DNA of 64,000 nucleotides, taken from Bacteroidales bacterium UBA6267 (lineage in GTDB: Bacteria; Bacteroidota; Bacteroidia; Bacteroidales; UBA1556). The notes under the pieces were generated by a model. The model was not told the DNA's origin. It saw nothing but the letters and a program-made list of their open reading frames with translations, and did no database searches. Position 1 is the first letter of the stretch, and every line of letters starts with the position of its first letter. Positions 9,320 through 18,297 of the stretch are shown here, piece after piece. Location of the stretch: the NCBI GenBank assembly GCA_002440745.1, contig DJVB01000056.1, positions 1 to 64,000 of the forward strand, in the 5' to 3' direction. Position numbers and translations under genes: made by a program.

Positions 9320-10290
9320 CACAAAATTCTTTTAAGCGTATCGAAATCCACATTACCTCCCGAAATCACAAGCACAACACGCTTATTACTAAACAGTTGC
9401 TTATTGGATAAAACCGCAGCAAGAACCACTGCTGATGAAGGTTCAACCACAATTTTCAAACGCTGGTAAATCAATTTTAACGCTTCAATTATTTGGATTT
9501 CGTCAACAGTAATTACTTGACTAACATATTTTAAAATTATGGGGAAGGTATATTTTCCGAGGGAGGTGAGCAAACCATCTGCAATTGTATGTGGATTCAG
9601 GGAGGGCACATATTTCTTTGAGTAAAACGACTCAAAAGCATCGGATGCACCAAGTGGCTCAGCAGCAATCACTTTTGTCAAAGGAGAGAAATACGAAGTT
9701 GCGATAGAAACACCACTCAATAAACCTCCTCCACCAACCGGTGTAAGAATAAAATCCGGATTTTCAACTTGTTGCAATAATTCGAGAGCTACAGTTGCCT
9801 GTCCCTCAATCACTTTTAAATTATCATAAGGGTGAATTTCAGTAGCACCGGTTAAGTTTTGTACTTGAGCTAAAGTAGTCTCCCTTGCTTGCAGATTGGG
9901 CTCGCAGAAAGTAATCTGGCCTCCATAAGATTTGACTGCCTCGATTTTCACCTTTGGAGCGTTAGACGGCATAACAATATATGCAGGAACATTTTTTAAG
10001 GAGGCAGCACGAGCAAGGGCTTGTGCATGATTTCCACTGGAATGTGTACAGACCCCATGACGCAATTGAAACTCAGGAATGGAAAGCACAGCATTCATCG
10101 CACCACGAGATTTAAATGCTCCAACCTTTTGAAAATTCTCGCATTTAAAGTATAATTCACATCCGGCAATTTCATTTAAGGTTGCCGAACTCAAAATCGG
10201 CGTCTTGTGAATAAACCTCGAAATCCTGCTTTCCGCGTTTATAATATCCTGTTGAGTTGGTAATTGAAAATAAATATAATCTTTGTGCAT
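9319..10290 (-). CDS. Threonine/serine dehydratase (PLP fold type II)
   Basis: 323 residues from ATG 10290; a TTG two codons earlier is possible. The PLP lysine lies in KCENFQKVGAFKSRGA (K60 from this start) and the phosphate-binding glycine loop is PVGGGGLLSG. There is no C-terminal ACT regulatory domain, so it matches the short catabolic threonine dehydratase / serine racemase group rather than biosynthetic IlvA. Reaction: deamination of threonine to 2-oxobutanoate, or of serine to pyruvate. First gene of an operon with the methylase and J protein. Whether it racemises serine cannot be told from sequence. Confidence 0.88.
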   Translation of the reverse strand: MHKDYIYFQLPTQQDIINAESRISRFIHKTPILSSATLNEIAGCELYFKCENFQKVGAFKSRGAMNAVLSIPEFQLRHGVCTHSSGNHAQALARAASLKNVPAYIVMPSNAPKVKIEAVKSYGGQITFCEPNLQARETTLAQVQNLTGATEIHPYDNLKVIEGQATVALELLQQVENPDFILTPVGGGGLLSGVSIATSYFSPLTKVIAAEPLGASDAFESFYSKKYVPSLNPHTIADGLLTSLGKYTFPIILKYVSQVITVDEIQIIEALKLIYQRLKIVVEPSSAVVLAAVLSNKQLFSNKRVVLVISGGNVDFDTLKRIL

Positions 10291-10329
10291 AAACAAAAAA
10301 TCCGCTTAAGACGTTCATAGATGAACTTG

Positions 10330-10337
10330 CAAAGGTA
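10330..10337 (-). promoter_or_regulatory. Putative promoter -7 element of the dehydratase operon
   Basis: Reads TACCTTTG on the minus strand, 40 bases before the start codon. Confidence 0.5.
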
Positions 10338-10380
10338 AGAAATAAGGGATTTGTTAATTGCCTAATTGAATAATAAAAAA

Positions 10381-10404
10381 GGGTAACCCGATGAAAAGTT
10401 ACCC
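10381..10404 (-). terminator. Intrinsic terminator after the patatin-like gene
   Basis: GGGTAAC and GTTACCC form a 7-bp stem around a 10-nt loop. On the minus strand it is followed by TTTTTTATT. Confidence 0.75.
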
Positions 10405-10518
10405 TAAAAGTAGAAGGATATGATATAAATCACGCTGCAAAAATACGTTGTAAAAAACAGAAAATCATCTTTTTGTTAAATTTTTTTGAAAAACAGGTAT
10501 TTTACCTACTAAACCTCC

Positions 10519-12771
10519 TTAAAACTGGTATCCTATATTAAAATATGTCCAAAAATGGGAATAGGATAAATTTTTTGAAACAAATACCGAAACGGGACCA
10601 ACAGGAGATTCATAAGAAATTCCGGCTCCATACCCCAAATGATATCGGTCCCAGTCATCTACAGACTTTATTAGATTTTGATAAGAAGCAACTTCGTAAA
10701 GACCATTTACAGCAAGGCTAACATACAGTTTATGAATAAGTTCATACCTTGCATTGAAGCGATAAGTCAACCCGGTATTTGCAAAGGCATAATTATAAGG
10801 CATGCCATAAAAAGAAATATTTTGATAATTTCCATAATCACTCACTCCACCAACGATGAATGAGTTGAGGTTATAAAAATTTTCGGAGCTAAAAAAGACA
10901 TTTGCTTCATTGCTAAATATCAATCGATTCTTTCCAAAATAATTATTGTAAGAAAAACGCGCAAAAAATTGATCCGGATCATCTGTAGAAACATTTATCT
11001 CGTGATTTTGGACAGTAGAATCATTTTCGTCTATTTGAATATTTGATTTACTACTCAAACGTAAAATTGTCAAAACCCCAAATAATGAACCTGACTTTGG
11101 GAAATATTTTTTATCCAAGCTGTTTCGTTGATAAGCTAATCCAACATAGTGTCCTTTTAGTTTATAAGTTTCAAATTCGCCAGGCTCAGGGGCAATTCTT
11201 GTTTTAAAATATTGAGATTCATACTTATAATAAGCTTTAAACTCCGACGACAAAGAGATTAAGCGGTTATACTCAAAGAAAAACCGATTATTTCGATATC
11301 TATAATCCTGAGAGAATTTTCCTGATTCCAAATCATAAACCAAATAAGTGCTAACGTTATTTGAAAAACCAAACGCAATATTATTCTTATAATTAGCATC
11401 CAAATACTTCATAAATCTAAAAAACAGAGCTGGCTCGCGACCTAAACGAGTTTTCAATTCAAATTTACTACCGCGAATCAATTGGTTGCGTAGGATTAAT
11501 TGAAGTATTATAGAGGCCTCCACATCGGTAGAATAATTGAAAGCAAAGTTTAGCAATCTTGTTGGACTTTCACTAATTTGGTATTTGATTGAATATTTAA
11601 CGCTATCGATTGGAGATAATTGGTAACCAATCTTGTCAAAAAGACGCGTACCATATAAAGCGCTGATTTCCTGATGAATATCATTTGATTTAACAATGCC
11701 TCCCAGATTGCTTCCAATAATATTTGCAACCATTTTTCGAGTATTTGGATTTTCGATTTTAGTCGTTTCAAACTCCCCTATTCGAATCGAATCGATCATA
11801 GGCTTTCTTTCGATTTCTTTTAAGGGATATTTTTGTAACTCCTTGGAAATTTTCATTAATTGATTGTAATATTTCATTGATTCATCAAACCCTCTCTGAA
11901 TCAATATCTTAGATTTATCAAAATCCGCGGCTGTCAAATCCTTTAAAGGTGGTTCAATATAAACATCCAATAAAGATTTTTTATTTTTAGCATCATTGAT
12001 GGAAGCCATCAAAGAGGACTGAGTGAGCAAGCTAAAAACCGAGTTCAATTCTTCCTCATCTTTCAACTGACCACCAACATAAACACCTATTATTATATCG
12101 GCACCCATTTCTTTGGCCACATCCACCGGAAAATTATTAATTAATCCACCATCAACTAAGAGCATTCCCCGATATTTTACCGGTTCCATTATCGTTGGAA
12201 TTGACATGGAGGCACGCATTGCAACAGACAATTGACCACTTTTAAAAATATAAGGTTCACCGCTAAGCATATCCACAGCAACACAACGAAATGGAATATT
12301 GAAATTGTCGAAATTGGTATCACCGGCAGCAGTCCAAGTTAGCTTCTCAAAAAGCAATTCCAATTCATGTCCTTTGATTACACCTTTAGGTAATTGAGGC
12401 ACAATACCTTTCAGAGGAAACTCAGCTATAAACTTATCGTATTCCCGCTTCTCTTCCATATTTATTTGTCGCAATCCGACTTTATTGCCTAAAATCAACT
12501 CCCAATCTTGCTGCTCCATCATCTTTTCTATACTATCAGGAGTAAATCCGATGGAATATAAACCTCCAACAATGCTCCCCATAGAAGTTCCCAAAATCAT
12601 ATCAGGCACAATGCCGGCTTGCTCCATAACTTTCAAAAACCCCACATGAGCTATGCCTTTTGCGCCACCACCGCTAAGCACAACGGCTACCTTTGGTCTT
12701 TCTTGACTAAAGCTAATTAATGATAAAACTAAGAAAATTATTGAAAAACTGTATTTAATAGATTTAAGCAT
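10519..12771 (-). CDS. Patatin-like phospholipase with POTRA and outer-membrane barrel
   Basis: 750 residues from ATG 12771, which gives a clean signal peptide; an upstream in-frame start would bury it. The patatin domain has the oxyanion loop GGGAKG, the nucleophile elbow GTSMG and the catalytic Asp in DGGLINNFP. After about residue 320 come a short POTRA-like region and a long series of amphipathic beta strands ending in an aromatic residue (YQF), typical of a BamA/TpsB-like 16-strand barrel. This is the PlpD-like type Vd autotransporter arrangement found in many Bacteroidota: the lipase is held at the cell surface or periplasm by its own barrel. Monocistronic with its own promoter and terminator. 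Confidence 0.9.
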   Translation of the reverse strand: MLKSIKYSFSIIFLVLSLISFSQERPKVAVVLSGGGAKGIAHVGFLKVMEQAGIVPDMILGTSMGSIVGGLYSIGFTPDSIEKMMEQQDWELILGNKVGLRQINMEEKREYDKFIAEFPLKGIVPQLPKGVIKGHELELLFEKLTWTAAGDTNFDNFNIPFRCVAVDMLSGEPYIFKSGQLSVAMRASMSIPTIMEPVKYRGMLLVDGGLINNFPVDVAKEMGADIIIGVYVGGQLKDEEELNSVFSLLTQSSLMASINDAKNKKSLLDVYIEPPLKDLTAADFDKSKILIQRGFDESMKYYNQLMKISKELQKYPLKEIERKPMIDSIRIGEFETTKIENPNTRKMVANIIGSNLGGIVKSNDIHQEISALYGTRLFDKIGYQLSPIDSVKYSIKYQISESPTRLLNFAFNYSTDVEASIILQLILRNQLIRGSKFELKTRLGREPALFFRFMKYLDANYKNNIAFGFSNNVSTYLVYDLESGKFSQDYRYRNNRFFFEYNRLISLSSEFKAYYKYESQYFKTRIAPEPGEFETYKLKGHYVGLAYQRNSLDKKYFPKSGSLFGVLTILRLSSKSNIQIDENDSTVQNHEINVSTDDPDQFFARFSYNNYFGKNRLIFSNEANVFFSSENFYNLNSFIVGGVSDYGNYQNISFYGMPYNYAFANTGLTYRFNARYELIHKLYVSLAVNGLYEVASYQNLIKSVDDWDRYHLGYGAGISYESPVGPVSVFVSKNLSYSHFWTYFNIGYQF

Positions 12772-12794
12772 AATATCTAATTTAGTAACAAACA

Positions 12795-12802
12795 CAAAAT
12801 TA
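12795..12802 (-). promoter_or_regulatory. Putative promoter -7 element of the patatin gene
   Basis: Reads TAATTTTG on the minus strand, 24 bases before the chosen ATG, which also supports that start: the upstream alternative start at 12807 would lie before the likely transcription start. Confidence 0.45.
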
Positions 12803-12831
12803 GACAAATACAGTTATAAGTGATGAAAATT

Positions 12832-13854
12832 TTAGATTGTCCAAGAATTCAAGCCAACATTAGTAAACTCATACCTTTTGGCATCACCACCAAATTTCCG
12901 AAGAGCCTCAATCACAGCCTCACGCGTATTCCCCGGACAGTAAAAAATCATAAATCCGCCACCACCGGCGCCGGAGATTTTACCGCCACTTGCTCCCGCA
13001 TTCTTCGCAGAGGAATAAATCTTATCAATCAATTCATTAGTAATTCCCGAAGCCATTTTTTTCTTATGCTGCCATCCAAAATCTAATATATCGCCAATTT
13101 TATCTAAATCACCTGTAAGCAAAGTTTCCTTCATCTGACGAGCCTGCGATTTGAGATTGTGCATTGCTTCAATTGACGAAGTCTGTCCGGTTGAAACATT
13201 CCTTGACTGATTTTCAATGATTTTCGATGACAACCGGCTCGTTTCCGTATAGTATAAAACCAAATTATAAGCGAGTTCATTTAAATATTTCGACCTGATT
13301 CTAAGAGGATTTACGATAACTTTATCATCGGCATAAAACTCCATAAAATTCACTCCACCAAAAGTAGCAGCATATTGATCTTGCCGACCACCAGCCATAC
13401 CAAGATCTTCGCGTTCAATGGAATAAGCAAGATGCGCCATGTCGTATTCGCCAAGAGGTAGTTTGAGCCATTCGGCAAATGCACCAACAATTGCAACCAC
13501 CAAAGTGCTGGATGTTCCTAATCCGCTACCCGGAGGAGCATCTACTCGTGTGATTAATTCAAAGGACAATTTCTTGCCCGTAAAATCTTTCACAATGCGA
13601 TTGTAAATTCCGGTAAGTAACAATAAATCATTGTCAACCGGAAGCACTTCGGCACTGGTGTATTCCTCAACCAACTGTTTATCAATAGACTTCAAAATAA
13701 TTTTATCATCATCTCTCGGAACTATTGTAGCATAAGCATACATATTAACAGTGGCATTCAGAATAGCTCCGCCAAACTGATCGGCATAAGGAGAAACATC
13801 GGTGCCTCCACCAGCTAATCCAATTCTCAAAGGAGCCTTACTTCTTATAATCAT
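12832..13854 (-). CDS. GHMP sugar kinase, D-glycero-D-manno-heptose 7-phosphate kinase-like
   Basis: 340 residues. It opens with the galactokinase-like APLRIGLAGGGTDVSPY and has the GHMP ATP loop PPGSGLGTSST and the C-terminal motif GGKISGAGGGGF. Among GHMP kinases it best fits the HddA type, which phosphorylates heptose 7-phosphate at C1 on the way to GDP-heptose. No heptose isomerase, phosphatase or nucleotidyltransferase gene is nearby, so the substrate could be another sugar phosphate. It ends the operon that holds two glycosyltransferases, consistent with surface glycan synthesis. Confidence 0.82.
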   Translation of the reverse strand: MIIRSKAPLRIGLAGGGTDVSPYADQFGGAILNATVNMYAYATIVPRDDDKIILKSIDKQLVEEYTSAEVLPVDNDLLLLTGIYNRIVKDFTGKKLSFELITRVDAPPGSGLGTSSTLVVAIVGAFAEWLKLPLGEYDMAHLAYSIEREDLGMAGGRQDQYAATFGGVNFMEFYADDKVIVNPLRIRSKYLNELAYNLVLYYTETSRLSSKIIENQSRNVSTGQTSSIEAMHNLKSQARQMKETLLTGDLDKIGDILDFGWQHKKKMASGITNELIDKIYSSAKNAGASGGKISGAGGGGFMIFYCPGNTREAVIEALRKFGGDAKRYEFTNVGLNSWTI

Positions 13855-13861
13855 AACTAAA

Positions 13862-15028
13862 TCAATTTATCAAACTTACAATTTTTTCAATCTTTTCAGT
13901 CAAAACGGACCAACTATACTTTTTCTTTTCAACAGCACAATTAGCAACCATTTCAGCTTCGCGATTATTTTGGAAAAAATCAACCATTGCATCGGCTATT
14001 TTAAGTGGATCAACATCAACAACATAGCCCGTTTTGCCATGAGGAACAATTTCGGCCAATCCACCAACATTGGTTACAACCATTGGTTTTTCAAAGGAAT
14101 ATGCAACTTGAGTAACTCCACTTTGGGTGGCATCTTTATAAGGCTGAACCACCAAATCACAAGCAGAAAAATACAAACCAACTTTACTATCAGGTATGAA
14201 ATCCGTTGCTAAAATCACTTGACTTTGTAATTCCTTGGATTGAATAATATCGAGATATGGCTGAGCATCTGTATAAAACTCACCTGCCACTATCAATTTC
14301 ACATTTCTATTTTTCATCCTCACGTCTGCCATAGCATGGAGCAATAAATCTAGGCCTTTATAATCTCGAATAAATCCAAAAAACAAAATATACCGAGCGG
14401 AAGCATCCAACTTCAATTGTTCTAAAGCAGACTCACGCAGCATTTTCGCTCCAAAATTATCGTAAATCGGATGAGGAGTCATCAATGCCGGTTTGGAGGT
14501 AAAAGTTGCTAAATCTTTCAATACGGAGTCGGACATAGTCACAAATCCATGCACCGCACCGACAAAATAAGCAGCTAACATACGATCACCGAGGCGATGC
14601 TCATGTGGAATAATATTGTCGATTATAGAAATCACTTTGGTAACTTTATTTTTCCGAGCAATCCTTGCAACAGTGCCAAGAGCAGGCCCCATAAATGGAA
14701 TCCAAAATTTGATAATCAGCATTTTTGGCTTCAATTTCCTGATATAGTTGCCAACTGCAATCCAACTTAAAGGATTTATACTGTTTAGTTTAGTCTCAAT
14801 ATCCAAATTTGGAGCAGGTTCATCAGAAAACTGCGATTTTCCGGGGAAAAGAAAATTTGGGTACTGGAGGCTAAACGAAATTATTTTTACATGGAAACCC
14901 TGAGCCAAATACTCGTCAGCAAGCCGATGATTATAATTTGCCAAACCGCCCCGAAGAGGATGAGCTGTTCCCAAAATCACTATATCAACATTCTGATTAT
15001 CAGTCTTCAACTCCAATTGTTTTTTCAA
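13862..15028 (-). CDS. Glycosyltransferase family 4 (GT-B fold)
   Basis: 388 residues. The N-terminal domain has the acceptor-side loop HPLRGGLANYNHRLA; the C-terminal domain has FFGFIRDYKGLDLL and the nucleotide-sugar site PYKDATQSGVTQVAYSFEKP. No membrane segments, so a cytoplasmic or peripheral enzyme. The start is a TTG: no ATG precedes the first conserved strand, and the next in-frame stop lies 16-18 bases upstream. It overlaps the end of the GT2 gene by 29 bases. The sugar transferred is unknown. Confidence 0.87.
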   Translation of the reverse strand: MKKQLELKTDNQNVDIVILGTAHPLRGGLANYNHRLADEYLAQGFHVKIISFSLQYPNFLFPGKSQFSDEPAPNLDIETKLNSINPLSWIAVGNYIRKLKPKMLIIKFWIPFMGPALGTVARIARKNKVTKVISIIDNIIPHEHRLGDRMLAAYFVGAVHGFVTMSDSVLKDLATFTSKPALMTPHPIYDNFGAKMLRESALEQLKLDASARYILFFGFIRDYKGLDLLLHAMADVRMKNRNVKLIVAGEFYTDAQPYLDIIQSKELQSQVILATDFIPDSKVGLYFSACDLVVQPYKDATQSGVTQVAYSFEKPMVVTNVGGLAEIVPHGKTGYVVDVDPLKIADAMVDFFQNNREAEMVANCAVEKKKYSWSVLTEKIEKIVSLIN

Positions 15029-15944
15029 TATTATACAAGTTTCTTATGCTGGAATTTCGTGCAACTAATTCAGCTAAGAAACCTCCAACAAAAAGAACGG
15101 ATCCGATAACCATACTTAACATACTCATATAAAACAAAGGTCTTTCGGTCATTTTAAAGACATGAAAGAAAAACTTCTCGATGGTTAGCCAACCGGCAAT
15201 CACAAATCCAATAAAGAAAAGGAAAGTCCCTAATGAACCAAAGAGGTGCATTGGTCGTTTGCCAAATTTTGAGATAAAAGTGATGGTCAATAAATCAAGA
15301 AAACCATTTATAAAGCGTTCCAAACCAAATTTTGTAGTGCCATATTTACGAGCCTGATGCTGAACCACTTTCTCACCGATTTTTCTAAAACCGGCCCATT
15401 TTGCAATAGCAGGAATGTAGCGGTGCATTTCACCATAAACTTCAATAGTTTTTACCACCGATTTTTTATAAGCTTTCAAACCGCAGTTCATATCGTGCAA
15501 ATTTAGTCCGGTCATCATGCGGGTAGCACCGTTATATAGTTTGGTAGGTATCGTTTTTGAAAGCGGGTCATGACGTTTCTTTTTCCAACCGGAAACTAAA
15601 TCGAACCCATCTTCAACAATCATACGGTATAGCTCAGGAATTTCATCAGGACTATCTTGCAAATCAGCATCCATAGTGATAACAACATTCCCCTTAACGG
15701 CTGCAAAACCACTGTTTAAAGCAGCAGATTTTCCATAATTCCTTCTAAATTTTATTGCTTTTATATTTGGATTTTGCTTCGAGAAATTTTCAATTATCTC
15801 CCAGCTTCCATCCGTACTTCCATCATCAATAAAAACAATCTCGTAACTAAAATTGTGAGCTTTCATCACTTTCTCAATCCAAGAAGTGAGCTCCGGCAAT
15901 GATTCTTCTTCATTTAAAAGTGCAATAACAACAGAAATATCCAT
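15000..15944 (-). CDS. Glycosyltransferase family 2, DPM1/GtrB-like, with two C-terminal spans
   Basis: 314 residues. GT-A motifs: VVIALLNEEESLPEL, IDDGSTDGSWE and the metal-binding DADLQD. Two hydrophobic spans near the C-terminus (about 232-255 and 268-292) anchor it to the inner membrane, as in enzymes that charge polyprenyl phosphate with a sugar. The C-terminal tail is typical of Bacteroidota members. First large gene of a three-gene glycan operon; a 29-codon ORF precedes it by 3 bases. Confidence 0.9.
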   Translation of the reverse strand: MDISVVIALLNEEESLPELTSWIEKVMKAHNFSYEIVFIDDGSTDGSWEIIENFSKQNPNIKAIKFRRNYGKSAALNSGFAAVKGNVVITMDADLQDSPDEIPELYRMIVEDGFDLVSGWKKKRHDPLSKTIPTKLYNGATRMMTGLNLHDMNCGLKAYKKSVVKTIEVYGEMHRYIPAIAKWAGFRKIGEKVVQHQARKYGTTKFGLERFINGFLDLLTITFISKFGKRPMHLFGSLGTFLFFIGFVIAGWLTIEKFFFHVFKMTERPLFYMSMLSMVIGSVLFVGGFLAELVARNSSIRNLYNIEKTIGVED

Positions 15945-15947
15945 GTT

Positions 15948-16037
15948 TTAATTTTCGTCGAATTTAATAGTTGGTTTTTTCTGAATAATTAAACCGGGGT
16001 TAACGGCATCAGAAAATTTAACTTTAATGTCTTCCAT
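15948..16037 (-). CDS. Possible 29-residue leader peptide ahead of the glycosyltransferase operon
   Basis: A small ORF (ATG 16037) encodes MEDIKVKFSDAVNPG followed by LIIQKKPTIKFDEN. It is the first ORF after an exact -7 element (TATATTTG on the minus strand, 31 bases upstream) and stops 3 bases before the GT2 start, as a translated leader would. Composition is protein-like and no other explanation for these bases is visible. I do not recognise a family. It may be a real small protein, a coupling ORF or chance. Confidence 0.4.
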   Translation of the reverse strand: MEDIKVKFSDAVNPGLIIQKKPTIKFDEN

Positions 16038-16067
16038 AGTGTATAGGTTTAAGGATTTAAGAGGAAG

Positions 16068-16075
16068 CAAATATA
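16068..16075 (-). promoter_or_regulatory. Putative promoter -7 element of the glycan operon
   Basis: Reads TATATTTG on the minus strand, an exact consensus match placing transcription start just ahead of the 29-codon ORF. Confidence 0.5.
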
Positions 16076-16229
16076 GAAAACATAACTATTCGCACTACGA
16101 TTAGTTTTTTTTAATAGTATATGATGTGAACAGGAAGTAAAGTATTGATTCTACGGAGGATGAAGGCTTTTCTAATCCTCTGAAAATAAAGTAACTTTAA
16201 AGAAGAAAAAAACCAAATAAGAGGAATTA

Positions 16230-16652
16230 TTAATCGGTTAGATATCGAGCAACTGTGGTTATCAAGTCATTTAGGCGGATAGGCTTAGTAATTAAATCGT
16301 CGCAACCGGCTTGTAATACTTTACCTTTCTCATTATTCATCACATAAGCAGTTTGAGCAATGATAGGCAAATTTGGTCGAAACTCTTTAATCTTTCGTGT
16401 GGCTTCGTATCCATCCAATTTAGGCAAACGAATATCCATTAAAACCAAGTCAATTGTATCATATTCCTTGCACATTTCAATGGCCTCCATACCATCTTTC
16501 GCCCAAAGTAGTTGAGCTTTTGTGCGTTTCAAGGCAGCGGCAATAAACATGTGATTAGCTTCAATATCTTCTACTATAAGTATCAACCTATCACTCCAAT
16601 CATAACGATTGCGCCAGTCCATTGCATTATTTTGTGTAGAATTCAAACTCAT
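16230..16652 (-). CDS. Stand-alone response regulator receiver
   Basis: 140 residues, a single receiver domain with no output domain. Acidic pocket VEDIE (E28, D29), phospho-acceptor D73 in LVLMDIRLP, the Thr of TAYV and the Lys of ITKPI are all present, so it should be phosphorylatable. Such CheY-like proteins usually act by protein contact or in hybrid phosphorelays; Bacteroidota have many. The kinase is unknown. It has about 20 extra N-terminal residues rich in Asn and Trp. Confidence 0.9.
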   Translation of the reverse strand: MSLNSTQNNAMDWRNRYDWSDRLILIVEDIEANHMFIAAALKRTKAQLLWAKDGMEAIEMCKEYDTIDLVLMDIRLPKLDGYEATRKIKEFRPNLPIIAQTAYVMNNEKGKVLQAGCDDLITKPIRLNDLITTVARYLTD

Positions 16653-16723
16653 TCGGGTATGCTTATTAAAAAGAGGCGTAAAAATACTACCTTGATTCTA
16701 TAAAAGCAAGTAAATCGCAAAAA

Positions 16724-16754
16724 AAAACCACCTGACTAAAAATCAAGTGGTTTT
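16724..16754 (-). terminator. Intrinsic terminator after the Omp28-like lipoprotein
   Basis: A 12-bp stem (AAAACCACTTGA / TCAGGTGGTTTT on the minus strand, one T-G pair), 7-nt loop, then a T run. Confidence 0.85.
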
Positions 16755-16772
16755 CATTAAGAATTGCATCTA

Positions 16773-17549
16773 TTAGCTTTTCTTCTTTAAAGAATTAAGA
16801 TACTTATAAGTTGGAGCTCCACTTGATGCGTCATAGCGCCATAAAATACAAACTGCATAAGGATTCTTCCAAGAAGCATCTAAGGTAATGGTATAAGTTT
16901 TATCAATCACCGCACCTGATGCAGGATTTGATGTAATCTTTTCGCCATAAGCTTCATTGCCTGTAGCTGATGCCCGCAAAACAAAATTATGCTTATAATC
17001 ATCATTTGGATAGGAACTTGATGTACCATTCTGCTTATACTGTCCGGCAGTTGAATTTCCGTTAATTCCATCTTCTAAAACAATTACCGAAAGATAAATG
17101 TCGCCGGAAAGAGCTGAGAAAAACTTAGATTTAGTTTCCACTGTCATGGTTGTTCCACTTATTGAATACTTGTAATCAACACCTGCAGATGCAGCGTTGG
17201 CACGTAATTCACTCATAGCAGAAGCGGAGGTAGTTTTGACATCTCCAACCCAAAATGAAGGAACCCCACCACCGGTAGTACGGTCGGCTGAGAAAGATCC
17301 ATAAAGTGGATTATTCATTGGGTCATTGGATGCATGGGCACAGATAATGGCACCACTTGGGGCAGCACTAGCATAATCATGAATTAAAGGAGCACCCCAG
17401 TTACCACAAGGGCCACACCAACTTGCTGTGTAGTTTATGGCAAAACCATTTTGAGTTTGAGTAGGATTTAATTGAGCTTCTTCTTCATCTTTCTTGCAGG
17501 ATGAAAATATAACTCCGAAAACAAGCAGTAAAAAAAATAAATTCTTCAT
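16773..17549 (-). CDS. Omp28-related outer-membrane lipoprotein with thioredoxin-type CGPC motif
   Basis: 258 residues. Lipoprotein signal with lipobox SSC (C18). The N-terminal half is a thioredoxin-like domain with a CGPC pair (C45, C48) in NYTASWCGPCGNWGAP, then GGGVPSFWVGD, the cis-Pro strand. The C-terminal half matches the Omp28 beta domain (HNFVLRASATGN). Omp28 proteins are surface lipoproteins in Porphyromonas relatives. Many lack the cysteine pair, so this copy may be redox active in the cell envelope. It sits alone between two receiver genes with its own promoter and terminator. Confidence 0.85.
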   Translation of the reverse strand: MKNLFFLLLVFGVIFSSCKKDEEEAQLNPTQTQNGFAINYTASWCGPCGNWGAPLIHDYASAAPSGAIICAHASNDPMNNPLYGSFSADRTTGGGVPSFWVGDVKTTSASAMSELRANAASAGVDYKYSISGTTMTVETKSKFFSALSGDIYLSVIVLEDGINGNSTAGQYKQNGTSSSYPNDDYKHNFVLRASATGNEAYGEKITSNPASGAVIDKTYTITLDASWKNPYAVCILWRYDASSGAPTYKYLNSLKKKS

Positions 17550-17583
17550 AGTTTAGGTTTTGGTGTTGTGTTAAATTAATTTG

Positions 17584-17591
17584 CAAATATA
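17584..17591 (-). promoter_or_regulatory. Putative promoter -7 element of the Omp28-like lipoprotein
   Basis: Reads TATATTTG on the minus strand, 35 bases before the start codon. Confidence 0.5.
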
Positions 17592-17756
17592 TTTAATTCA
17601 TCATTATATGAACTAATAAATTGATTTATATCAGATTGCAATAGCATTAATGGTTGCCTGAATCGTTTTAAGAAAAATTTTTATATGTAATTATTTCATT
17701 ATTAATGCATTAATCCATTTAACAACAAAAAAGACCTATTATTCATAAAACAAAAA

Positions 17757-17784
17757 AAAAGCCGGAAACAGCAAACCGACTTTT
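17757..17784 (-). terminator. Intrinsic terminator after the second receiver protein
   Basis: AAAAGTCGG pairs with CCGGCTTTT on the minus strand (one U-G pair), followed by a T run. The stem is better on the minus strand, so it serves the C25 peptidase/receiver transcript. Confidence 0.7.
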
Positions 17785-17921
17785 CAGAACAACAATATTA
17801 ACCAAAGAACTGCTAATTATAAAAAAAGGGTGGGGCTGTTTTTTAGCTTTTCGCCAGATAATAATTTCGTAAAGATATATTTATTAACTAATTTATGATT
17901 TGTCATAATTTCAAATAAAAA

Positions 17922-18293
17922 TCACTTCAATAGGTTGTCCAATTCTTGACGCCGATAGGGTTTATTACAATAGGCATCCATACCGGATTCAATAAAAATC
18001 CGCTTTTGATCATTATCATGAGCCGTCATTGCTACAATTTTAACCGGACGTTGAATATTTTCTTCCTTTTCAATATTTCGTATAATTTTTGTAGCATCAA
18101 CGCCTCCCATTTCCGGCATTTCGATGTCCATCAAAATCACATCATATTTCTTCTTTCTATAGAGTTCAACGGCCTCTTTACCATTTTGGGCAATGTCCAA
18201 ACTATGTCCAAGTTTAGCAATATTTATCTGGGCAAGCTTACTGCTTATTGGATTATCCTCAGCAAGTAAAATATGTAACACCTTGTTTTTCAT
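17922..18293 (-). CDS. Stand-alone response regulator receiver downstream of the C25 peptidase
   Basis: 123 residues, receiver domain only. Acidic residues E12 and D13 (LLAEDNPISSKLAQ), phospho-acceptor D56 in VILMDIEMPEMGG, the conserved Thr in AMTAHD and Lys in CNKPYRR are present. The sequence resembles receivers cut from hybrid histidine kinases. It begins 4 bases after the C25 peptidase gene, so the two are likely co-transcribed, an odd pairing of a cytoplasmic signalling protein with a secreted protease. Confidence 0.9.
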   Translation of the reverse strand: MKNKVLHILLAEDNPISSKLAQINIAKLGHSLDIAQNGKEAVELYRKKKYDVILMDIEMPEMGGVDATKIIRNIEKEENIQRPVKIVAMTAHDNDQKRIFIESGMDAYCNKPYRRQELDNLLK

Positions 18294-18297
18294 ATCC

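Larger units (their letters stand above)
17550..17921. other. Intergenic region with promoter and terminator
   Basis: 372 bases. Holds the -7 element of the lipoprotein (17584-17591) and the terminator of the next minus-strand gene (17757-17784). Otherwise AT-rich sequence with nothing I can support. Confidence 0.6.
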
